A DNA stretch of 64,000 nucleotides from Dyadobacter sp. 50-39 (GTDB lineage: Bacteria; Bacteroidota; Bacteroidia; Cytophagales; Spirosomataceae), in contig MKSR01000008.1 in NCBI GenBank assembly GCA_001898145.1, positions 186,001-250,000 of the forward strand, read 5' to 3'. The notes under the pieces were generated by a model. It searched no databases. It worked only from the letters and a program-made list of their open reading frames with translations, and was not told where the DNA came from. Both the position numbers and the translations under genes were made by a program. Shown here one piece after another: positions 27,950 through 35,915 of this stretch (position 1 is the first letter of the stretch; every line of letters begins with the position of its first letter).

Positions 27950-28780
27950 ATGCTTTCATATATTATGTGGGACGCCAGTCCCGAAATATTTACCATTCCG
28001 GAAATCGCCGGTTTTGGTCCCTTCCCTGTCCGTTGGTATGGTCTTCTGTTCGCTGCCGGTTTCCTCATCGGCCAGCAAATTATGATTCATATTTTCAAGA
28101 AAGAAGGAAAAACGCTGGAAGATATCGACTCGCTCACGCTGTATATGGTGCTTTCGATCGTGATCGGCGCCCGGCTTGGCCACTTTCTTTTCTATGAACC
28201 CGAAGTACTGTTTAAAAATCCCCTGGAAGTGATATTACCTCCCTACGCGGGACTTGCGAGCCACGGGGCGGTGATCGGCACGGTCATCGGGCTGCTGCTG
28301 TACTCGCGCTCGCGGGCCGGTACCGGGCAGACGTTCTTCTGGGTCACCGACCGCCTCACGATCACTTTTGCATTGGGCGGTGCATTCATCCGCTTCGGTA
28401 ACCTGATGAACTCTGAAATCGTCGGAAAACCTTCCGATGTGCCCTGGGCATTCATTTTCAAGCAAAATACCGAGTTTCTCCAGATTCCGCGCCACCCGGC
28501 GCAGCTCTATGAGTCCATTTCCTGCTTCATCCTGACATTTATCCTGATCGCGATCTGGAACAAATACAAGGCAGCCACACCACGCGGCCTCATGGTAGGA
28601 GTGTTTCTCGTATGGGTGTTCACGTTGCGGTTCCTGTATGAGTTCCTGAAAGAAAACCAGGAGGCATTCGAAGCTAACTACGCATTGAATATGGGACAAA
28701 TCCTGAGTATCCCTGCGGTATTGCTCGGCCTGTTTTTCATCATCCGCTCACGCCAGAACCCGACCGAGGTAGCCAGCTGA
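27950..28780 (+). CDS. lgt: Prolipoprotein diacylglyceryl transferase
   Basis: A 276-aa polytopic inner-membrane enzyme that moves diacylglycerol from phosphatidylglycerol to the lipobox cysteine of prolipoproteins, the first step of lipoprotein maturation. Family blocks are present: VRWYGLLFAAGFLIG near residue 27, IGARLGHFLFYEP, the signature YAGLASHGAVIG near 100, GGAFIRFGNLMNSEIVG near 145 and PAQLYESISCF near 185. Many lipoproteins in this window (M13 peptidase, GH20, DUF3748, the 1246-aa protein) depend on this activity. An ATG at 27965 is a possible alternative start. Confidence 0.95.
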   Translation: MLSYIMWDASPEIFTIPEIAGFGPFPVRWYGLLFAAGFLIGQQIMIHIFKKEGKTLEDIDSLTLYMVLSIVIGARLGHFLFYEPEVLFKNPLEVILPPYAGLASHGAVIGTVIGLLLYSRSRAGTGQTFFWVTDRLTITFALGGAFIRFGNLMNSEIVGKPSDVPWAFIFKQNTEFLQIPRHPAQLYESISCFILTFILIAIWNKYKAATPRGLMVGVFLVWVFTLRFLYEFLKENQEAFEANYALNMGQILSIPAVLLGLFFIIRSRQNPTEVAS

Positions 28781-28866
28781 GCCGTCACGAAATGCAGTAG
28801 TCGTGCATCAGTGCGGTGTTTTCATTACATTGTAATTAGTTTGAAACCAACTCTAACAATTGTCAG

Positions 28867-29481
28867 ATGAAAACATCTTTTATAGCCGCATTTCTTTCGT
28901 GCGCCCTGCTTTTAAACGGCTGCGGCAGCAAACAGGAAGAAAAGGAAGCCGAAGAAAAAGCTGCTGCAGACAGCCCGGCCGACGCTCTGCAGGCCATTGC
29001 CGATAAAGCCAAGCAAATGGGCGATCGCGAGGCCGTAGACCCGGTCGATTTCCGAAAGCTGAAAGACCTCCTGCCCGAGTCGCTGGCCGGTTTGAGCCGT
29101 ACCGAAGCGACAGGCGAAAAAACCGGCGCAATGGGTTTTACGGTTTCAACAGCCCAGGCGAAATATAAAGGAAGCTCCGACGAATCGCTCGATGTTGAAA
29201 TTGTGGATACCGGCGGCATTGCCGGCGTCTCGACCATGGCGCTCGCTGCCTGGTCTATCGCAGAAATCGATAAGGAAACCACCACCGGCTACGAGAAAAC
29301 CACGACAATTGAAGGCTACAAGGCTTTTGAGAAGTACAACAACGAAAGTAAATCCGGCGAAATCAATGTACTGGTCGCAGACCGTTACGTAGTGAATGTG
29401 GAAGGCGATCACGTGAGCGTCGACCAGCTGAAAGAGGTGCTGAAAGCCATCGACCTCGGCAAGCTTAAAGACATGAAGTAG
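28867..29481 (+). CDS. Small lipoprotein of unknown function
   Basis: A 204-aa protein with a lipoprotein signal (SCALLLNGC, Cys19), followed by a charged linker rich in Glu, Lys and Ala (about 22-60). The remainder is a mixed alpha/beta domain: FRKLKDLLPESLAGLSRTEA, then YKGSSDESLDVEIVDTGG, then a C-terminal piece VLVADRYVVNVEGDHVSVDQLKE interrupted here only for brevity by its continuation. I do not recognise a named family. The periplasmic position is inferred from the lipobox. It stands alone behind lgt and ahead of a strong terminator. Confidence 0.72.
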   Translation: MKTSFIAAFLSCALLLNGCGSKQEEKEAEEKAAADSPADALQAIADKAKQMGDREAVDPVDFRKLKDLLPESLAGLSRTEATGEKTGAMGFTVSTAQAKYKGSSDESLDVEIVDTGGIAGVSTMALAAWSIAEIDKETTTGYEKTTTIEGYKAFEKYNNESKSGEINVLVADRYVVNVEGDHVSVDQLKEVLKAIDLGKLKDMK

Positions 29482-29490
29482 GCATAAGAA

Positions 29491-29520
29491 AAAAGCAGAA
29501 GCACGGACGCTTCTGCTTTT
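29491..29520. terminator. Bidirectional hairpin terminator
   Basis: A perfect 12-bp stem (29491-29502 with 29509-29520) with A-rich and T-rich flanks lies between the lipoprotein gene and the convergent sigma factor gene. Confidence 0.88.
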
Positions 29521-29559
29521 TAAGGTTTTAGGAATATGTAATGCCGGGCCAACAGCGTA

Positions 29560-30099
29560 TTATATCGTTGCCAGATCCACTTTCTCACGCAGGATCTGCT
29601 TGGCTTTCACTAACTGGTTTTTGACCGTATTCTTGGATATTCTTAAAAACTCCGCTATCTCCTGGTAGGATTTTCCTTCTTCAATATTCAGTTTCAAAAT
29701 CTGTCGCCGCTTGATCGACAGCGATTCAACCGCAGCCTGCACGACGGTCAGCCTTCTTTCGGCCTCCTCCCGCTCCTCCTCCCCCGCAGTGCGGATCGCT
29801 TCCATATAATGCCTGCGTAGCTGCTCGCTTTTTTCCAGTTTCTTGAAGTGATCGAACGCCATGTTCCGCAGGCAGGTGAACAGGTAGGAGTTGAAATTAT
29901 AGTCAGGCTTGATCTGGGTGCGTCTTACCCAGATTTTAATAAACACATCCTGAACCATATTTTCAGCTTCTTCCTCGTCTTTGAGCAATGAAACCGTGAA
30001 CCGCAGTGCAGGCGTTTTGTAGTGGTTATACAATTCTGCAAAGGCCGCTTCGTCGCCTTGCGTGACTCTGATCAGGGTATTTTCATCGGGGTAGGCCAC
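29560..30099 (-). CDS. ECF-type RNA polymerase sigma-70 factor
   Basis: A 179-aa sigma factor of the extracytoplasmic-function type. Region 2 covers about residues 22-90 (AAFAELYNHYKTPALRF, MVQDVFIKIWVRR, SYLFTCLRNMAFDHFKK) and region 4 about 120-170 (LSIKRRQILKLNIEEGKSYQ, ISKNTVKNQLVKAKQ). In Bacteroidota such genes are commonly followed by a FecR-type anti-sigma gene and a SusC/SusD pair; neither is present here, so it is an orphan in this window. Upstream lies a 569-base AT-rich region shared with the divergent kinase-phosphatase operon. Confidence 0.93.
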   Translation of the reverse strand: MAYPDENTLIRVTQGDEAAFAELYNHYKTPALRFTVSLLKDEEEAENMVQDVFIKIWVRRTQIKPDYNFNSYLFTCLRNMAFDHFKKLEKSEQLRRHYMEAIRTAGEEEREEAERRLTVVQAAVESLSIKRRQILKLNIEEGKSYQEIAEFLRISKNTVKNQLVKAKQILREKVDLATI

Positions 30100-30668
30100 A
30101 GTCGTACAGTTTAGCTTATAGAAAAGGGGACTAGGTAAAAAGATTATTGTATTAATTAAAAAACTTTTATTCTTGAATTCATCCTATTTATTAACCGGTG
30201 ATAATTCAAGCTTCTATGAGTTGCTGGTTCGTGTGGTATTAAAATAAAGTTGTTTCCAACATCGCCCCGGCAAAGGAATATTTTGCCATTGAAACAATCC
30301 GCGATGCTTTGTATTGAGTGGCGTATTTGTAATTGTTTGATAAATCTACGCTCACTAATTTAAAATTTGAATCGCAAAATGCGTAAAAATATCTTCAATT
30401 TGCGCAGCATTGTACGATTTAATCATAACATAATAGTAACTTATCATTAATTGCATATTTGCTCATTTCCAGCTAGTTCTTAGTAAAAAATACGTTGAAA
30501 TAACCGGTGGTTTCACAGCCTTTTCCGGACACCGCATTTAACAATTTTGTAACAATTGCCGCAAATCGCGGCAGCACCGATAGCCCTCCTTTCCGCATCG
30601 ATCGTATTACCCCAAAACAGACCAACACCTATATCCATTTTATCCTAAATCCAGACCAACCTTTGCTC
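30100..30668. other. 569-base AT-rich intergenic region
   Basis: This spans divergent genes: the ECF sigma factor on the left and the PfkB-HAD operon on the right. It is visibly AT-rich, with no supported gene. An open frame runs through its last 162 bases into the kinase gene from a GTG at 30507, but it shows no kinase homology before Met at 30669. It probably holds two divergent promoters and may hold an untranslated leader; I could not identify clear -33/-7 elements. Confidence 0.6.
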
Positions 30669-32594
30669 ATGGATCAAAGCCGCATCAATCAGATCTTGGA
30701 GAAAATCTCCGCCGTTCGGGTCGCCGTATATGGCGATTTCTGTCTCGACTCCTACTGGGTCATGGACGATCGCACATCCGAAGTGTCCATCGAAACCGGT
30801 TTGCAGGCGCAGGCTGTCGCCAGCCATTATTACACACCGGGAGGTGCCGGCAATGTGGTGGCCAACCTCGCGGCCCTCCGTCCGGCGGGTATCCGGGTGA
30901 TCGGTGTGGTGGGCGATGATATGCAGGGGCGGGAACTGGCGGCGCAACTCCAACAGCTCGGTGCGGAAACGAGTTCACTCGTGATCCAGAAAGAAAATTT
31001 TAATACATATAGTTATCTCAAACGGCTGGTCGACGGCCAGGAAGAGCCGCGTATTGATTTCGGCGTGTATAATGAAAGGAGCACGGATACCGACCGCCGG
31101 CTCGTGGCCGCGCTTGAAAAGGCATTACAGGAATGCGATGCGCTGATTTTCAACCAGCAGGTGACGGGAAGCATTACCAATACCTCTTTCATCGACGACG
31201 TCAATGCATTGTTCGATCAATATCCCGACAAAATCGTGATGCTGGATTCGCGGCATTTCAATGACAGTTTCCGGAATACCTGCCTGAAATGCAACGACCG
31301 GGAGATCGCCTCATTGAACGGACTGGAAGTAATGCCCGGCGAAAATGTGCCGGTAAGCGATGTGAAAGGCTACGGTACCGAAGTTTTCGGGCGGTACCAT
31401 AAGCCGGTATTCGTTACCTGCGGCGAACGCGGTATTATCGCATTCGACAATGCCGGTTACCACGAGGTACCGGGCATTCAGCTGAAAGGCAAGCTCGACA
31501 CCGTCGGTGCGGGTGATACCGCTATCAGCGCCATTACGCTATGCCTCGCAGCCGGGCTGACACCTGCCGAGGCGGCATTGTTCGGCAACTTTGCGGCGGC
31601 CGTAACGGTGCAGAAACTGTTTACAACCGGTACCGCAACGGGAGAAGAAATCGCACTGGTGGCGAAAGACCCGGACTACATCTACAATGCGGACCTGGCT
31701 GAAAACGAACGCGCGGCTACCTACTACCCGGAAACCGAATTCGAAATCTGTGTTCCCGAAATCCTCGACAAGTTGGGGCATATACGTTATGCCGTGTTTG
31801 ACCACGATGGGACCATCAGCTCGCTCAGGCAGGGATGGGAAGAAATTATGGAGCCTGTGATGATGAAATCCATTCTGGGCGAACACTATGAAACGATCGA
31901 CGCCGGAACATTTCATCGAGTGCAAGCCGAATGCAAGGCATTTATACACAAAACCACCGGCATTCAGACCATTTACCAGATGGAAGGGCTTGTAAACCTG
32001 GTCCGCGAATTCGGTTTTGTACCGGAAGACCAGATCCTCGACAAATTCCAGTACAAGGAGATCTACAACGACGGATTGATGGAAATGGTCAGCAAGCGCA
32101 TGGAAAAGCTGGCCAAAGGAGAACTGGGCCAGGAAGATTATACACTGAAAGGCGCCGTCGAATTCCTGAAACAGTTGAAAGAACGCGGCGTGACCATGTA
32201 CCTCGCGAGCGGCACCGACGTGGACGATGTGAAAAACGAAGCCCAAATGCTCGGCTACGCCGATCTGTTCGACGGCGGCATTTACGGTGCATTGCGCGAC
32301 TATACCAAGTTTTCCAAGAAAATGGTGATCGAAAAGATCATTCGCGACAATAATCTGCAAGGCAAAGAATTGGCTGTCTTCGGGGATGGCCCCGACGAAA
32401 TCCGCGAAGGGCGGCGTGCGGGAGGCATTTCGGTAGGCATTACCAGCAACGAAGTGCAGCGGTTCGGGCATAACCCGGCTAAGCGCCCGCGACTGGTGCG
32501 GGCAGGAGCGCAGCTGCTGATCCCTGATTTTTCACAACACAAAAAATTGATCAGCCTGCTGTTCCAGGAAAGCGAAAATTACGCGGAAGCCTGA
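30669..32594 (+). CDS. PfkB family sugar kinase - HAD phosphatase fusion
   Basis: A 641-aa cytosolic fusion. Residues about 1-330 are a ribokinase/PfkB domain closest in motif to the kinase half of HldE/RfaE (RVAVYGDFCLDSYW, YYTPGGAGNVVANLAAL), with the anion-hole GAGD ending at catalytic Asp283. Residues about 370-615 are a HAD hydrolase: DHDGT at 378-382 holds the nucleophile Asp378 and acid Asp380, and VFGDGPDEIREGRRAGG gives motif IV. One polypeptide thus both phosphorylates and dephosphorylates, possibly at different positions of one sugar. No signal peptide. The ATG at 30669 is chosen because homology starts there. It overlaps the next gene by one base (TGATG), giving translational coupling. 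Confidence 0.88.
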   Translation: MDQSRINQILEKISAVRVAVYGDFCLDSYWVMDDRTSEVSIETGLQAQAVASHYYTPGGAGNVVANLAALRPAGIRVIGVVGDDMQGRELAAQLQQLGAETSSLVIQKENFNTYSYLKRLVDGQEEPRIDFGVYNERSTDTDRRLVAALEKALQECDALIFNQQVTGSITNTSFIDDVNALFDQYPDKIVMLDSRHFNDSFRNTCLKCNDREIASLNGLEVMPGENVPVSDVKGYGTEVFGRYHKPVFVTCGERGIIAFDNAGYHEVPGIQLKGKLDTVGAGDTAISAITLCLAAGLTPAEAALFGNFAAAVTVQKLFTTGTATGEEIALVAKDPDYIYNADLAENERAATYYPETEFEICVPEILDKLGHIRYAVFDHDGTISSLRQGWEEIMEPVMMKSILGEHYETIDAGTFHRVQAECKAFIHKTTGIQTIYQMEGLVNLVREFGFVPEDQILDKFQYKEIYNDGLMEMVSKRMEKLAKGELGQEDYTLKGAVEFLKQLKERGVTMYLASGTDVDDVKNEAQMLGYADLFDGGIYGALRDYTKFSKKMVIEKIIRDNNLQGKELAVFGDGPDEIREGRRAGGISVGITSNEVQRFGHNPAKRPRLVRAGAQLLIPDFSQHKKLISLLFQESENYAEA

Positions 32595-34837
32595 TGCGAC
32601 CATTGCAAAAACAACTGTTTGTATGGCTGCTTGCCGGCTTTACGCCATTGCTCTGGTGTTGCCGGAATGAAAAGACCGTTGCCGACGAGCCATCCTTTTA
32701 CCAGGATCAGCCGTTTGCACAGGAATATCATGAAGCATACCCCATGGAAGGTAACGACGTCAGGGCCGTTCTTCCCGATCGCGACGGTAATGTATGGGCA
32801 GCCACTGCAAAAGGTATTTTTCGCAAAATGAAGGGTTTATCCAACTGGGTAGCAATGCTTGACGGTGAACAGAACGGGCCGTCGTTTTCGGTGGTGCAGG
32901 ATGAATCGGGCATTGTATGGATGGGCAGCTGGGACGGATTATACCAATATCAAAACGGAAAAATTTCGAAAGCGAACGGTCCCGCTGGCCCGATTTCGGC
33001 GATTTGTGCGAATGGCGGCACCATTTATGCGCTCGGCCCGAACGGTTTCTGGAAGGGGAATGCCAATGGCTTTACATTACAAAAAACGGCCATCGCGAAA
33101 TCCGTACGTGATGTAATCAGCGATGGAAAGAGCGGACTTTGGATAGCTTCCGACGTGGGACTTTACCATTGGACACCCACGCAGTTGGAACACACCTATA
33201 AAACCGACGCGTTGATCGCCGCCTACACCAAAGGCCTGGCGTATAACCATGATGGAAAGCTCTGGATTGGTGGTTTGGGTGGCGTTACGGTTCATAATAA
33301 TGGTAAAAAGGAGTCCGAACTGGGCACTGCCGAAGGCATTCCGTCGACTTACGTGACAGCGGTACGCCTAGCACCGGATAGCTCGATGTGGATAGGCACG
33401 CAAACCGGCGTGGTGCGCTTCCGGAAAGACGGCAGCCGCTCACTGCTTTTTTCGAGGAGATGGCTGCTGGATGACCAGGTCAACGACATTGCATTTGACC
33501 AGCAAGACAATGCATGGATCGCAACACCGCAGGGCGTGAGCGCGATCAAAAAGCGGGATATGACACTTGCTTCCAAAAGAGCATTCTTTTACGATGTATT
33601 AATGAAAAGGCATATCCGTGCACCATGGATTGCGGGCCAGGCACATTTGCGCGTTCCCGGAGATACTACAAGCTGGGAGCCGGAAGATGATGACAACGAC
33701 GGCGAATATACCGGTAACTACCTGGCGATGGAAAGCTTTCGCTATGCTGCCACCAAGGAGCCGGCAGCGAGGGAGAATGCAAAAAAGGCATTCGGCTTCC
33801 TGAAACTATTACAGGATGTGACGGGTACCAATGGCTTCTTCGCACGTACGATCATCCCTGCCACGTGGACGCGTATGCACGACGGTAACCGCACCTATTC
33901 CGAACGTGAGCGCGCGGACGAGCTCGTAAAAGAACCCCGGTTCAAACCGGTGGAGACACGCTGGCATTTGTCCGGAGATAAAAAGTGGCTTTGGAAAGGA
34001 GATACGAGCAGCGATGAAATGTGCGGGCATATGTTTGGCTATTACTACTACTACACGCTCGCGGCGAATGCCCAAGAGAAAAAGGTAATCGCTGCGCATG
34101 TGGGCAGAATCGTGGATTACCTCATGCAGCACAACCTCAATTTTGCGGATGTGGACGGCAAGGCTACCCGCTGGTCGGTATGGTCGCCGGACCAGCTCAA
34201 CCGTGACCCGGAATGGTTGCCCGACCGTAACCAGAACTCGATGGAAATGCTCGCATTCCTGAAACTGGCGCATTTCATGACAGGTAATGCCAAATACGAA
34301 AAAGAGTACCTCCGGCTGATTGAAAAAGAGCATTACCTCGATAATATGAAGGAAGTAACCCGGCAAAATCCGGCCTGGTTCATCTATTTCGATGTGGTAC
34401 TTCAAGCCTACCTCTACCCGATCCTGATCCATTGCGAGCAGGACCCGGAACGTTTAAAGTTTTACAAAAACCATCTGGAAGAATGGTTCCTGAAACGCAA
34501 AGGCGACCATAACCCACTGATTAACTTCATTTACAATGAATGCCTGAATAAAAGAGCAGAACTGAAAAACTCCGTGGATTTCCTCATCGACACGCCGCTA
34601 GACCTGATAGACTGGCCGATCGATCACCGGAAACGGGAAGATATTCAGGTAGTACGCACGCCGGTACTCGAAGACGAACAAGTGAATGTATTGCAGCCCG
34701 CTAGCATCAGGCTGACCGTCCGCTGGGATAAAAATCCATGGACACTGGCCGGCGGGAATCCGGAAGTGGAGCGCGAGCCGGTATTCTGGCTGCTGCCCTA
34801 TTGGATGGGCCGGTATTTGGGAATGATTTCAAAATAG
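32594..34837 (+). CDS. Secreted beta-propeller + helical toroid protein, paralog 1
   Basis: A 747-aa protein with a lipoprotein-like or signal sequence (LLWCC around residues 20-24). Residues about 45-330 are repeated blades with the two-component-regulator propeller pattern (DRDGNVWAATAKGIF, DESGIVWMGSWDGLY, DSSMWIGTQTGVVRF). Residues about 350-740 are helical and aromatic-rich, like an alpha/alpha toroid: DNDGEYTGNYLAMESFRYA, then GDTSSDE (Asp470-Glu475), then RWSVWSPDQLNRDPEW. It ends WLLPYWMGRYLGMIS, a block shared with the paralog at 35916. No signal-transduction domain follows the propeller, so this is not a hybrid sensor. Catalysis on a polysaccharide is inferred from fold resemblance and neighbours only. 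Confidence 0.75.
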   Translation: MRPLQKQLFVWLLAGFTPLLWCCRNEKTVADEPSFYQDQPFAQEYHEAYPMEGNDVRAVLPDRDGNVWAATAKGIFRKMKGLSNWVAMLDGEQNGPSFSVVQDESGIVWMGSWDGLYQYQNGKISKANGPAGPISAICANGGTIYALGPNGFWKGNANGFTLQKTAIAKSVRDVISDGKSGLWIASDVGLYHWTPTQLEHTYKTDALIAAYTKGLAYNHDGKLWIGGLGGVTVHNNGKKESELGTAEGIPSTYVTAVRLAPDSSMWIGTQTGVVRFRKDGSRSLLFSRRWLLDDQVNDIAFDQQDNAWIATPQGVSAIKKRDMTLASKRAFFYDVLMKRHIRAPWIAGQAHLRVPGDTTSWEPEDDDNDGEYTGNYLAMESFRYAATKEPAARENAKKAFGFLKLLQDVTGTNGFFARTIIPATWTRMHDGNRTYSERERADELVKEPRFKPVETRWHLSGDKKWLWKGDTSSDEMCGHMFGYYYYYTLAANAQEKKVIAAHVGRIVDYLMQHNLNFADVDGKATRWSVWSPDQLNRDPEWLPDRNQNSMEMLAFLKLAHFMTGNAKYEKEYLRLIEKEHYLDNMKEVTRQNPAWFIYFDVVLQAYLYPILIHCEQDPERLKFYKNHLEEWFLKRKGDHNPLINFIYNECLNKRAELKNSVDFLIDTPLDLIDWPIDHRKREDIQVVRTPVLEDEQVNVLQPASIRLTVRWDKNPWTLAGGNPEVEREPVFWLLPYWMGRYLGMISK

Positions 34838-34852
34838 AAACAAATAGTCGAC

Positions 34853-35902
34853 ATGAAGACCTATCTTTTGTTCACCAACCTGCTATTACTGGTCATGCAA
34901 GAAACGTCCGCACAACAAACCTATGCCGAAAAACTCGGCTGGCCGAAAGGCGCGAAGGTCATCATATTCCACGTCGACGATGCCGGAATGTCTCATTATT
35001 CGAACGAAGGTGCTAAAAAGTCGATACAGAATGGCATTGCCACCTCATGCAGCATTATGATGCCGTGCCCGTGGGCCGCCGGTTTCGCCAAATATGCCCT
35101 TGAAAACCAGGGAATGGATGCCGGACTGCATTTGACGCTCACTTCGGAATGGAAAGAATACCGCTGGCCTCCGCTGAACGGCATCTCGCATTCGGATGGG
35201 CTGGTGGACGATGAGGGCTGTATGTGGCATACCGTGGAAGATGTGATCAGACACGCCAGCCCGGAAGTGGTGGAACAGGAAATACGGGCCCAGCTGAGCC
35301 GCGCATTGAAACTCGGGCTCAAACCCACGCACATGGATTCGCACATGGGCACATTGTTCGCACACATCCCTTATCTGGAGCGGTATATCAAGGTCGGGGC
35401 GGAGTTTGGCATCCCGGTGATGTTCCCCGGGGGAAACAACCAGCTTCTGAAAGAGTGCCTGAACAACCCGCTGGTCAAAAAGCTCAAAGCCGAAGGCAAA
35501 TGGAAAGACGGAATGGAACTTCCCGAGCCCGAAATCACCAAACGCTCCGGAGAATTTGGCCAGAAAATCTGGGCGGCCGGCCTGCCGGTGCTTGACGACC
35601 TGCACACCATCAGCGGCGACTGGAAACCGGAAGGCAATGATGTAACGCCGGCCGAATGGGGCAAATACAAAGCGCGGAAGTTTATCGAAACGATCCGCAA
35701 AATGCAGCCTGGCGTGGCAATGATGATTGTCCACAGCAGCGAGGTCACCGACGATTTCAAATACATCAGCGCCTCGGGTGGGTCGCGCTATGCCGATATG
35801 CTTTCCATGCTCGACCCCGACCTGAAAGCTTTCGTTCAATCGGAAGGCATTATCCTGACCACCTGGAAAGAGCTGATGGAAAGAAGAAAAAAAGTAAAAT
35901 AA
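34853..35902 (+). CDS. YdjC/ChbG-type carbohydrate deacetylase, secreted
   Basis: A 349-aa protein with a signal peptide (about 1-20, ending TSAQQ) and a YdjC domain. The metal-site blocks are visible: HVDDAGMSHYSNEGA (Asp-Asp pair), DAGLHLTLTSEW (His), and HMDSHMGTLFAH (two His). ChbG of this family removes an acetyl group from chitooligosaccharides. Here it is exported and lies between two paralogous propeller-toroid proteins (15 and 13 bases apart), which suggests it trims acetyl groups from the same glycan those proteins handle. Substrate is inferred. Confidence 0.88.
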   Translation: MKTYLLFTNLLLLVMQETSAQQTYAEKLGWPKGAKVIIFHVDDAGMSHYSNEGAKKSIQNGIATSCSIMMPCPWAAGFAKYALENQGMDAGLHLTLTSEWKEYRWPPLNGISHSDGLVDDEGCMWHTVEDVIRHASPEVVEQEIRAQLSRALKLGLKPTHMDSHMGTLFAHIPYLERYIKVGAEFGIPVMFPGGNNQLLKECLNNPLVKKLKAEGKWKDGMELPEPEITKRSGEFGQKIWAAGLPVLDDLHTISGDWKPEGNDVTPAEWGKYKARKFIETIRKMQPGVAMMIVHSSEVTDDFKYISASGGSRYADMLSMLDPDLKAFVQSEGIILTTWKELMERRKKVK

Positions 35903-35915
35903 CCAACTCAATACA

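Noticed and set aside
30507-30668. N-terminal extension of the kinase-phosphatase fusion from a GTG
   Set aside because: The 54 extra residues show no kinase homology; PfkB sequence begins at the ATG at 30669.
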